The position numbers and the translations under genes were made by a program. Source: Janthinobacterium sp. 1_2014MBL_MicDiv (GTDB lineage: Bacteria > Pseudomonadota > Gammaproteobacteria > Burkholderiales > Burkholderiaceae_D). Taken from it: a DNA stretch of 64,000 nucleotides. Below the pieces are notes generated by a model. It was not told the DNA's origin. It saw nothing but the letters and a program-made list of their open reading frames with translations, and searched no databases. The stretch is taken from assembly GCF_001865675.1 (NCBI RefSeq), contig NZ_CP011319.1:2294001-2358000 (forward strand). Direction: 5' to 3'. Of this stretch, positions 33,569 through 41,395 are shown in pieces; the stretch's first letter is position 1; each line of letters opens with the position of its first letter.

Positions 33569-34948
33569 TCAAGGGGCGGCCGGCGTGGCCGATGTCGCAG
33601 CCGCCTGCGCCGCGCAGGCGGCTGCCTTGCGGCGTATCTGCAGGGCGCGGTCGGTCACGCCCAGGCGGGCGGCGGCGCGCTGGTTGTTGCCGTGCTCTTC
33701 CGCCAGCACGAGGCGGATGGCCATGTCGGTGGCGCAGCGCGTGATGCACGACAGGTTCAGGCCCAGGCTCAGGGCGCGCCGGATGGCCGCTTCGAAATGC
33801 GGGTCGGGCCAGGGCGGCGCCAGCAGCCGCTCTTCGGGCGGCAGGGCACCGATGGTGATGGGGCCGGGACCGCAATGGCGGTGCCAGATGCGCGTGACCG
33901 TCTGGCGCAGTTCGCGCACATTGCCCGGGTAGTCGCGCAGCAGCAGGTATTCGCGCACGGCGGCGTCGAGCGGGGGCGGCGACTGTTGCGCCAGTTCCGC
34001 CAGGAAATGCCGGGCCAGCGGCAGGATGTCGTCCTGGCGCTCGCGCAGCGGCGGTGTCTGGCAATGCCAGCCCGCGATGCGGTAATACAGGTCGGCGCGA
34101 AAGGCGCCGCGCGCCACTTCGCCTTCCAGCTCGCGGTTGGTGGCGCAGACGAGGCGAAACTGCGTCGGCTGCCAGCTGCTGCCGCCCACGCGCTTGTATT
34201 TGCGTTCCTGGATGGCGCGCAGCAGCTGTGCCTGCAGGGGTAGGGGCAGTTCGCCCACTTCGTCGAGGAACAGCACGCCGCCGTCGGCCAGGGCGAAGGC
34301 GCCGTCGCGCGCGCCGGCCGCGCCCGTGAAGGCGCCCCGTTCATGCCCGAACAGCTCGCTGCCGGCCAGTTCCGGCGACAGCGTGGTGCAGTCGAGGATG
34401 GTCAGCTCGCCCCTGCAGTTGCTGAGGCGATGGATCAGTTGCGCCAGTAGATCCTTGCCCGTGCCCGTCTCGCCCGTGATCAGCATCGACGCCTGGCTGA
34501 ACGCGGCCATTTCCACCACATGGTGCAGCAAGGCATTCCAGGCGGCGCTGTCGCCCACCAGGTGCCGGCGCACGGCGCTCGATGCCAGCAACTGCGTCAC
34601 CGCCTGCCAGCGCTGCAGCCGCGCCAGCACCTGGCCCGCATCGACGCTGCCGGGCGGCCACAGCAGCACGTCGAGCGCGCCGGCCGCCATCACGGCCCGC
34701 TGTTGCGCGCAGCTCAGGGACTGGCCGCAGGCGGCAATCGCCAGCACGCGCGCCCGTTGGCACAAGGCGGGCAGCGTTTGCAGCAAGGTCGCATCGGCGT
34801 GCGAAAACAGGACGATGCCATGGCCGTCGCGCTCGCTGTCGCGGTGCTGCACGATAGTTACCTGAGCCTGCTTCAAGGCTGCAGCCAGCAAGGCGCCACT
34901 GCCAGCCGCCGCCTGCTGCACGATTTCCAGCCACACCTTGAGCGCCAT
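33569..34948 (-). CDS. Sigma-54-dependent transcriptional activator (AAA+ enhancer-binding protein)
   Basis: 459 residues using the ATG at 34948, which has GGAGGG six nt upstream. N-terminal 130 residues resemble a degenerate receiver-like domain without a recognisable phospho-acceptor. The AAA+ domain has ITGETGTGKDLLAQL (Walker A), HERGAFTGAAGARDG (GAFTGA sigma-54 contact loop), GGVLFLDEVGELPL (Walker B) and YPGNVRELRQTVTR. A C-terminal Fis-type helix-turn-helix (NQRAAARLGVTDRALQIRRK) binds DNA. Its genomic position and the sigma-54 promoter at 25234 make it the likely activator of the eight-gene operon. Confidence 0.93.
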   Translation of the reverse strand: MALKVWLEIVQQAAAGSGALLAAALKQAQVTIVQHRDSERDGHGIVLFSHADATLLQTLPALCQRARVLAIAACGQSLSCAQQRAVMAAGALDVLLWPPGSVDAGQVLARLQRWQAVTQLLASSAVRRHLVGDSAAWNALLHHVVEMAAFSQASMLITGETGTGKDLLAQLIHRLSNCRGELTILDCTTLSPELAGSELFGHERGAFTGAAGARDGAFALADGGVLFLDEVGELPLPLQAQLLRAIQERKYKRVGGSSWQPTQFRLVCATNRELEGEVARGAFRADLYYRIAGWHCQTPPLRERQDDILPLARHFLAELAQQSPPPLDAAVREYLLLRDYPGNVRELRQTVTRIWHRHCGPGPITIGALPPEERLLAPPWPDPHFEAAIRRALSLGLNLSCITRCATDMAIRLVLAEEHGNNQRAAARLGVTDRALQIRRKAAACAAQAAATSATPAAP

Positions 34949-35047
34949 AGCCATCCCTCCACGAGGGCAGGAGTCGCCCATCTTAGGAGCACGTCACCCC
35001 AGCCGTTTGATCTGGCGCAAGCGTGCGCGGTAGCCGGAAATGAAAAA

Positions 35048-35066
35048 CGCCACCTGAAAGGTGGCG
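35048..35066 (-). terminator. Terminator downstream of the decarboxylase gene
   Basis: Read on the minus strand: CGCCACCT-TTC-AGGTGGCG, an 8-bp perfect stem, followed by TTTTT. It lies about 160 nt beyond the decarboxylase stop codon. Between them is another small hairpin (CCGTAC-TTTC-GTACGG at 35161-35176). No gene is visible in 34949-35226. Confidence 0.7.
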
Positions 35067-35226
35067 CTGATGCGTGCAGTTCAATGAACGTCACAACGGG
35101 TCATCCGATCGTAGCGGGCGGCAGCGAGGCCCGGCGCCCCCTCGTGGCCAGGAAGCGCAGCCGTACTTTCGTACGGTGAGCATCGCCGGCCGCAAAGCGC
35201 GGCAGGCTAGACTGGATGAGCCGTCA

Positions 35227-37485
35227 CTAGTCGTCCATCTTGACGCAGTCGACGAAGTAACCGCGCTTGCCGTCGACTTCGCGTTTCACGAGGCCATGCA
35301 CGTCCGTCTCGAAGCCAGGGAAGCGCTCGTTGAAGTCGCGCGCGAAGCGCAGGTAGTCGACGATGGTCTTGTTGAAGCGTTCGCCCGGGATCAAGAGCGG
35401 GATGCCCGGTGGATACGGCGTCAGCAGGATGGACGTGATGCGGCCTTCCAGGTCGTCGATGGCGACGCGCTCGATTTCACGGTGCGCCATCTTGGCGAAG
35501 GCGTCCGACGGCTTCATGGCCGGGATCATGTCCGACAGATACATTTCCGTCGTCAGGCGCGCCACGTCGTAGGCCTTGTAGAAGTCGTGGATCTGCTGGC
35601 ACAGGTCGCGCAAGCCCATCTTCTCGTAGCGCGGGTTGGCCGCCGCGAATTCCGGCAGGATGCGCCACATCGGCTGGTTCTTGTCGTAATCGTCCTTGAA
35701 CTGCTGCAGCGCCGTCAGCAGGGTATTCCAGCGGCCCTTGGTGATGCCGATGGTAAACATGATGAAGAACGAATACAGGCCGCATTTTTCAATGATGACG
35801 CCATGCTCGGCCAGGTACTTGGTGACGATGGACGCGGGAATGCCCGTGTCGCCGAACTGGCCGTCCAGCGACAGGCCCGGGTTGACGATGGTCGCCTTGA
35901 TCGGGTCGAGCATGTTGAAGCCGGGAGCCAGGTCGCCGAAACCGTGCCAGTCGTCCTCGGCGCGTATCATCCAGTCGGCCTGTTCGCCCATGCCTTCGTC
36001 GTTGAAGTTGTCCGGTCCCCACACCTGGAACCACCAGTCCTGGCCCCATTCCTGGTCGATCTTCTTCATGGCGCGACGGAAATCGAGCGCTTCCATGATC
36101 GATTCTTCCACCAGGGCCGTGCCGCCCGGCGCTTCCATCATGGCCGCGGCCACGTCGAGCGACGCGATGATGGAATACTGCGGCGAGGTCGAGGTGTGCA
36201 TCAGGTAAGCCTCGTTGAAGGCATCCTGGTCCAGCTTGACCGTATCCGATTCGCGCACGAGGATCTGCGAGGCCTGCGACAGGCCGGCCAGCAATTTGTG
36301 CGTGGACTGGGTCGAGAAGATCATCGATTCCTTGGCGCGCGGACGGTCCTTGCCGATGGCGTGCATGTTCTTGTAGAAATCGTGGAAGGTGGCGTGCGGC
36401 AGCCATGCTTCGTCGAAGTGCAGGGTGTCGATCTTGCCGTCCAGCATCTCGCGCAGGGTTTCCACGTTGTAGATCACGCCGTCGTAGGTCGATTGCGTGA
36501 TGGTCAGGATGCGCGGCTTCTTGTTTTTCGCTTCGCGCGCGAACGGATTCGCCTCGATCTTGCGGGCAATGCTTTCCGGCGTGAATTCGTGCAGCGGGAT
36601 GGGGCCGATGATGCCCAGGTGATTGCGCGTCGGCATCAGGAACACGGGAATCGCGCCGCACATGATGATCGAATGCAAGATCGACTTGTGGCAGTTGCGG
36701 TCGACGACGACGATGTCGCCCGGCGCCACGGTCGAGTGCCACACCATCTTGTTCGAGGTGGACGTGCCGTTCGTGACGAAATAGCAATGGTCGGCATTGA
36801 AGATGCGCGCCGCATTGCGCTCGGAGGCGGCGACCGGGCCGGTATGGTCGAGCAGCTGGCCCAGTTCCTCGACGGCGTTGCAGACGTCGGCGCGCAGCAT
36901 GTTTTCACCGAAGAACTGGTGGAACATCTGGCCGATCGGCGACTTCAGGAAGGCCACGCCGCCCGAGTGGCCGGGGCAGTGCCACGAGTAGGAGCCGTCG
37001 TTGGCGTAATGTACGAGCGCGCGGAAGAACGGCGGCGACAGGCCGTCCAGGTAGGATTTCGCTTCGCGGATGATGTGGCGCGCGACGAATTCCGGCGTAT
37101 CTTCGAACATGTGGATGAAACCATGCAGTTCGCGCAGGATGTCGTTGGGAATATGGCGCGAGGTGCGCGTTTCGCCATACATATAAATAGGGATGTCGGC
37201 GTTCTTGTAGCGGATTTCCTCGACGAAGGCGCGCAGCGACTTCAGGGCGATATCGGTGTCTTCGACGGAACCGGAACCGAATTCCTCATCGTCGATCGAC
37301 AGCACGAAGGCCGACGCGCGCGATTGCTGCTGGGCAAATTGCGACAAATCGCCGTAGCTGGTCACGCCCAGCACTTCCATGCCTTCTTTTTCCATTGCGG
37401 CGGCAAGGGCGCGAATACCCAGGCCGGACGTATTTTCAGAACGGAAATCCTCGTCAATGATGACGATAGGGAAACGAAATTTCAT
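35227..37485 (-). CDS. Orn/Lys/Arg decarboxylase, long PLP-dependent type
   Basis: 752 residues from the ATG at 37485 (GGAG nine nt upstream). An N-terminal wing domain (KFRFPIVIIDEDFRSEN) precedes the PLP domain with HKSILHSIIMCGAIPVF, FDEAWLPHATFHDFY and the PLP lysine in FSTQSTHKLLAGLSQASQ, and a C-terminal domain, the layout of AdiA/LdcC/SpeF-type decamers. The enzyme decarboxylates a basic amino acid to a polyamine or its precursor (agmatine, cadaverine or putrescine), consuming a proton. The exact substrate cannot be read from sequence. A terminator-like hairpin sits directly before its ribosome site. Confidence 0.94.
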   Translation of the reverse strand: MKFRFPIVIIDEDFRSENTSGLGIRALAAAMEKEGMEVLGVTSYGDLSQFAQQQSRASAFVLSIDDEEFGSGSVEDTDIALKSLRAFVEEIRYKNADIPIYMYGETRTSRHIPNDILRELHGFIHMFEDTPEFVARHIIREAKSYLDGLSPPFFRALVHYANDGSYSWHCPGHSGGVAFLKSPIGQMFHQFFGENMLRADVCNAVEELGQLLDHTGPVAASERNAARIFNADHCYFVTNGTSTSNKMVWHSTVAPGDIVVVDRNCHKSILHSIIMCGAIPVFLMPTRNHLGIIGPIPLHEFTPESIARKIEANPFAREAKNKKPRILTITQSTYDGVIYNVETLREMLDGKIDTLHFDEAWLPHATFHDFYKNMHAIGKDRPRAKESMIFSTQSTHKLLAGLSQASQILVRESDTVKLDQDAFNEAYLMHTSTSPQYSIIASLDVAAAMMEAPGGTALVEESIMEALDFRRAMKKIDQEWGQDWWFQVWGPDNFNDEGMGEQADWMIRAEDDWHGFGDLAPGFNMLDPIKATIVNPGLSLDGQFGDTGIPASIVTKYLAEHGVIIEKCGLYSFFIMFTIGITKGRWNTLLTALQQFKDDYDKNQPMWRILPEFAAANPRYEKMGLRDLCQQIHDFYKAYDVARLTTEMYLSDMIPAMKPSDAFAKMAHREIERVAIDDLEGRITSILLTPYPPGIPLLIPGERFNKTIVDYLRFARDFNERFPGFETDVHGLVKREVDGKRGYFVDCVKMDD

Positions 37486-37495
37486 GCATGTCTCC

Positions 37496-37532
37496 AAAAA
37501 AGCAAGCCGCCCCTGACGTAATGGAGGGGCGG
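37496..37532 (-). promoter_or_regulatory. Terminator-like hairpin in the decarboxylase leader (candidate attenuator)
   Basis: On the minus strand: CCGCCCCT, a 10-nt loop, AGGGGCGG (37532-37507), then CTTGC and TTTTTT (37501-37496) running straight into the GGAG ribosome site. The 8-bp GC-rich stem plus U-run has the form of an intrinsic terminator placed between promoter and start codon, so transcription could be attenuated. It could instead be the end of an upstream transcript. Confidence 0.55.
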
Positions 37533-37742
37533 ACTAGGGCGCGTCAGCCTGGCGGTATGGGGCCGGCAGTCGCAGAAAAAAAATAAGAACGGGATTCTCG
37601 CAGAAATGCGGCGTCTGCGGGAAAAAAATATCATACAAAAAACACTTCAAGCGTGCGCTAGCGTGACGCAACGGTGTGACAGGGGTATTACAGCCATACC
37701 TTGCCGCTGGATATATGGCCCTCCAGCACGTTCAGCACCTTA

Positions 37743-38228
37743 TCAGGCTTTGCGTTCCAGCGTGACAAAGGCATACGGCAAGCCGGATGTCTCCGACACA
37801 TGCGCTTCGCGCGCGGTTTCTTGCCACACAGCATGGTCAATCGCGGGGAAAAAGGCGTCGCAGGCAAACGTCTGGCCGATTTCCGTGACGACCAGGCGCT
37901 GGGCCAGGGCCAGCGACTGCCTGTAGATCTCGGCGCCGCCGATGACATAGCCTTGCGCGCCGTCCAGCAGGGCGATGGCTTCCTCCAGCGAGCCGACGGC
38001 TTCCACGCCGTCATGGCGCCATGCGGCGTTGCGCGTGATGACGATGTTGCGGCGGTTCGGCAGCGGGCGGCCGATCGAATCGAAGGTCTTGCGCCCCATG
38101 AGGATGGGGTGGCCCGTGGTCAGGCGCTTGAAGTGCGCCAGGTCTTCCGGCAGCTTCCACGGCAAGGTGTTGTCGATGCCGATGCCGCCTTGCTGGTCCG
38201 TGGCGACGACGATGGTGAGTATGCTCAT
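37743..38228 (-). CDS. folA: Dihydrofolate reductase
   Basis: 161 residues, standard length. Contains GGIGIDNTLPWKLPEDLAHF (catalytic Asp in PED), MGRKTFDSIGRPLPNRRNI (NADPH binding) and GYVIGGAEIYRQSL. It reduces dihydrofolate to tetrahydrofolate, needed after thymidylate synthase (thyA at 46.2-47.2 kb) oxidises the cofactor. The 257 bp between its end and the decarboxylase start hold only that gene's leader. Confidence 0.98.
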   Translation of the reverse strand: MSILTIVVATDQQGGIGIDNTLPWKLPEDLAHFKRLTTGHPILMGRKTFDSIGRPLPNRRNIVITRNAAWRHDGVEAVGSLEEAIALLDGAQGYVIGGAEIYRQSLALAQRLVVTEIGQTFACDAFFPAIDHAVWQETAREAHVSETSGLPYAFVTLERKA

Positions 38229-38270
38229 TGGTTCTGTGAAATAGGTGGGGGCAGGGCCCGATGCCCGTTA

Positions 38271-39050
38271 TTATCGTTGAAATTGCGTTCGGGCTCCACC
38301 GGCGTCCGCAAATGCGGACGCGGCCAGGAAGGCGCGCATGGCGTCGGCCAGCGCGTCCGGCGCTTCCAGCGGGAGCATGTGGCCGCAATGGTCTGCGATC
38401 ATGTGCAAGGTTGCGTCAGGGAAATGCTCCGCCATTTCCCGCAGATCGGCCGGCTTGACCAGCTTGTCGTTCTGCGCGCCCACGATCAGCACGGGAAACG
38501 GCAGTTCCGCCAGGCGCCCCATCAAGTCCGGGCGGTGGATGGTGGTGATGAACTGCGCCAGCAGCACTTCCTTGCCCAGGTCCAGTCCCATCTGCTGGAT
38601 CAGGCCCGTGATGGCCGCATCGTCCAGGTGCGATGGGTGCAGCAGTTCGCGCAGGCGCTGGCGCGTGATGCCCGTATACGCATGGTGTTCGAGGATGGCG
38701 ACGATGCGCTGGCGCGCCGCGATTTCCGTCGGCAGCAAACCTTTCGCGGAATTGGCGATCAAAGTCAGCGACTGGACGCGTTCGGGGTGGGCCAGCGCGT
38801 GTTCGATGGCCAGGTAGGCGCCCAGCGAAAAGCCCACCAGATGCGAGCGCGGCGCGCTGTGGCTGGCGATCAGCGCCTGCATGTCCGCGCGCGTGCGGCC
38901 CTGGTGCAAGGGGACGGCGTGCAGCTGGAAGCGCTCGCCCAGGGCGGCAGCCAGGCGCGACCACATGCGTTCATCGCACAAGGTACCGGGGATGCAATCG
39001 AGGCGCGTGATGGTTTGCTGTAAATCGGTATGGCTGTTGAAATCGGTCAT
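38271..39050 (-). CDS. Alpha/beta-hydrolase-fold protein
   Basis: 259 residues from the ATG at 39050 (TDFNSHTDLQ); the frame's longer upstream part is not conserved in style. Nucleophile elbow LVGFSLGAYLAIEHAL, acid region VLIVGAQNDKLVKPADL, and catalytic His in HCGHMLPLEAPDALA. Resembles the family of pimeloyl-ACP methylesterase-like hydrolases. Substrate unknown. It lies 42 bp upstream of folA on the same strand. Confidence 0.88.
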   Translation of the reverse strand: MTDFNSHTDLQQTITRLDCIPGTLCDERMWSRLAAALGERFQLHAVPLHQGRTRADMQALIASHSAPRSHLVGFSLGAYLAIEHALAHPERVQSLTLIANSAKGLLPTEIAARQRIVAILEHHAYTGITRQRLRELLHPSHLDDAAITGLIQQMGLDLGKEVLLAQFITTIHRPDLMGRLAELPFPVLIVGAQNDKLVKPADLREMAEHFPDATLHMIADHCGHMLPLEAPDALADAMRAFLAASAFADAGGARTQFQR

Positions 39051-39282
39051 GATGATGGATGCGTGCACTTGTCGAGCGGCATTATCGGTCATTTTGCCGT
39101 GCTGCTGTCCATTGCTGCGGTCCCGTGCCCGGGTGTCGGGCGGCAGATGCGATGGCATTATTTTCAATAGTGCGGCTATGGCATGCATTTACTTTATGGT
39201 AGGCTCATGGCTCGTCCGGCCATTGCGCCGGCGTCGTGTTCCGTAGCACCGAATGCAACCTACTAATTAAAAAGGAAATACC

Positions 39283-39858
39283 ATGGCGATCAGTCTGCAA
39301 AAAGGCGGCAATGTCAACCTGAGCAAGGAAGCTCCTGGCTTGAAGAAAATCGTGATTGGCCTGGGTTGGGACCCGCGCGCCACCGATGGCGCCGCATTCG
39401 ACCTGGACGGCAGCGCCTTCCTGTTGAAAACGGACGGCAAGGTCCGCTCCGATGCTGATTTCATTTTCTATAACAACCTGAAGTCGGCCGATGGCTCCAT
39501 CGTCCACGCGGGCGACAACACGACCGGCGGCGGCGATGGCGACGACGAGAAAGTGGCCGTCGACCTGGCCAACGTGCCGGCCGATATCGACAAGATCGCC
39601 GTGGCCGTCACCATCCACGACGCGGAAGCCCGCAAGCAGAACTTCGGCATGGTCGGCAAGGCCTACATCCGTTGCCTGAATGGCGACAATGGCGCGGAAA
39701 TCGCCCGCTACGACCTGTCGGAAGACGGTTCGACGGAAGCGGCCATGATCTTCGGCGAAATCTACCGCGCCGGCAGCGAATGGAAATTCAAGGCCATCGG
39801 CCAGGGCTTCAAGGGTGGTCTGGGGCCTCTCGCACGCTCGTTCGGCATCAACGCTTAA
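39283..39858 (+). CDS. terD: TerD-family tellurium-resistance/stress protein
   Basis: 191 residues, full TerD length, with ribosome site AAAAAGGAAATACC. Starts ISLQKGGNVNLSKEAPGLKK and has the calcium-binding acidic loops GLGWDPRATDGAAFDLDGSA and NTTGGGDGDDEKVAVDL, with GEIYRAGSEWKFKAIGQGF at the end, all characteristic. TerD proteins bind Ca2+ and are linked to tellurite, phage and stress tolerance through a membrane-associated Ter complex. First gene of a three-gene Ter cluster. Confidence 0.95.
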   Translation: MAISLQKGGNVNLSKEAPGLKKIVIGLGWDPRATDGAAFDLDGSAFLLKTDGKVRSDADFIFYNNLKSADGSIVHAGDNTTGGGDGDDEKVAVDLANVPADIDKIAVAVTIHDAEARKQNFGMVGKAYIRCLNGDNGAEIARYDLSEDGSTEAAMIFGEIYRAGSEWKFKAIGQGFKGGLGPLARSFGINA

Positions 39859-39871
39859 GAGCTACGGAAAA

Positions 39872-40076
39872 CGGTCCATGGCGGCGTTGCGCCGCCTCGC
39901 CGTACTATGCGTACTGTCTTCGGCGACGCGCCTTGCCCTGAACCGTTGTCCGCAGCTCTTTTGGCCTTGTATCCGTACATGGAACAGCGGTCCATGGCGG
40001 CGTTGCGCAGCCATGGACTTACTGTACTCGTACTGCCTTCGACAACCCGCCTTGCCCTGGGCTGCTGTTCGAAGCT
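39872..40076. repeat. Tandem intergenic repeat, two diverged units
   Basis: Two units of 86-89 bp (39872-39957 and 39988-40076) begin with the same CGGTCCATGGCGGCGTTGCG, share CGTACTGxCTTCGxCxACxCGCCTTGCCCTG, and end in xGCAGCT/GAAGCT; unit spacing is 116 bp. The sequence fills most of the gap between terD and the next gene and has no coding signal. It looks like a dispersed extragenic repeat of the host genome. Confidence 0.7.
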
Positions 40077-40099
40077 TTCACACCTGAATAAACAATCCC

Positions 40100-41350
40100 A
40101 TGGAAAATCTGATCAAGGGGCAGCGTCTGGCGCTGTCAGGCCTCGTCACGGGCAACGCTTTGCAGCTGGGCATCAGCAGCGCCGGCCTGGCGCTGGACTT
40201 TGCCTGTTTCGGCCTCGACGCCAATGGCAAGCTGTCCGACGACCGCTACATGACCTTCTTCAACCAGCCGCGCACGCCATGCGGCGGCGTGGAGGCGGCC
40301 GCGCCGTCCGGTGACGCGGCCGGTTTCAGTTACCAGCTCGATCGCTTGCCGGCGTCCATCGAGCGCCTCGTCGTGACGGCTGCCATCGATGGTGCGGCCA
40401 CCATGGCCCAGCTGGGCAGCGGCTGCCTGCGCCTGCTCGACGGCGCGCGCGAGCTGGCCCGTTTCGCGTATGCGGGCACGGATTTTGCGCAGGAAAAAGC
40501 CGTCATGCTGGGCGAGTTTTACCGCAAGGATGGCGCCTGGCGCTTCATGGCCGTGGGACAGGGTTTCAATGGCGGCCTCGACGCGCTGGTCGCGCATTTC
40601 GGCGGCGAAGTGGCGCAGGCCGCTCCCGCTCCCGTGGCGCCGAAGATTTCCTTGTCGAAAATCTCGCTGACCAAGGCGGGCCAGACGCACAGGGTGTCGC
40701 TGGAGAAGGGCGCGGGCGCGCCGAAAAAGCTCACCGTCAAGGCCACATGGACGGACAACGGCGATGGCGACGACGATAACGACGACCTCGACCTGCGTGT
40801 GGGCGTGCTCTTGCCGAACGGCCAGATGCGCTTCATCCAGGCGCCCGATACGGCGGGCAGCTTCGACAGCATGCCCTACGTGCGCCACCTGGGCGACGTG
40901 GCGGGCGCGTCGGGCAAGGAGCCGGCCACGGAAACGGTGGAAGTCAACCCGGCGCTGGCGCAGCATTATGGCGGCACCGTCGGCCTCGTCTTCAGCGTGT
41001 ATTCGGCGCTGGCCAACGGCGCCGTGTCGGTGGCGTCCATGCGGCCGAAGATGGTCATGCAGTATGGCGAACAGATCGTCGAGTGCGCGTTCGACTTCCG
41101 CCTGTCCAAGGCGGCCGAGGACGATTCCGTCTACACCTATGTGATCGGCCTGGCGCGCATCACGCCCGACAGCATCATCCTCGAGCCGTCCGGCAGGACG
41201 TCGCCGCCGGACAGCGAAGCGACGCCGTGGCTGAGCTGGCAGGGCGAAGGCTTGCAGCTGGCCTTCAACGGTCCCGTCGTCTTCAAGGGCGAGGACAAGG
41301 ATGATGAAGACGATTTCAACGCCGACAATCCACGCCGCTACATCGCCTGA
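40100..41350 (+). CDS. TerA-like protein with two TerD-type domains
   Basis: 416 residues. The first half (LIKGQRLALSGLV, CFGLDANGKLSDDRYMTFFN, GEFYRKDGAWRFMAVGQGFN) is a TerD-type beta-sandwich; the second half (VKATWTDNGDGDDDNDDLDL, PDTAGSFDSMPYVRHLGDV) resembles the TerA stress domain with an unusually acidic Asp-rich loop. Part of the Ter cluster; probably a calcium-binding partner of TerD. Same strand, 45 bp before the next member. Confidence 0.88.
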   Translation: MENLIKGQRLALSGLVTGNALQLGISSAGLALDFACFGLDANGKLSDDRYMTFFNQPRTPCGGVEAAAPSGDAAGFSYQLDRLPASIERLVVTAAIDGAATMAQLGSGCLRLLDGARELARFAYAGTDFAQEKAVMLGEFYRKDGAWRFMAVGQGFNGGLDALVAHFGGEVAQAAPAPVAPKISLSKISLTKAGQTHRVSLEKGAGAPKKLTVKATWTDNGDGDDDNDDLDLRVGVLLPNGQMRFIQAPDTAGSFDSMPYVRHLGDVAGASGKEPATETVEVNPALAQHYGGTVGLVFSVYSALANGAVSVASMRPKMVMQYGEQIVECAFDFRLSKAAEDDSVYTYVIGLARITPDSIILEPSGRTSPPDSEATPWLSWQGEGLQLAFNGPVVFKGEDKDDEDDFNADNPRRYIA

Positions 41351-41395
41351 GGCCGTGCAACTTCACATAACGCAGTATCGATACCGGAGAAACTG

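Noticed and set aside
35161..35176. Small hairpin CCGTAC-TTTC-GTACGG downstream of the decarboxylase
   Set aside because: No U-run and only a 6-bp stem; possibly a REP-like element but a single copy in the window is not enough.
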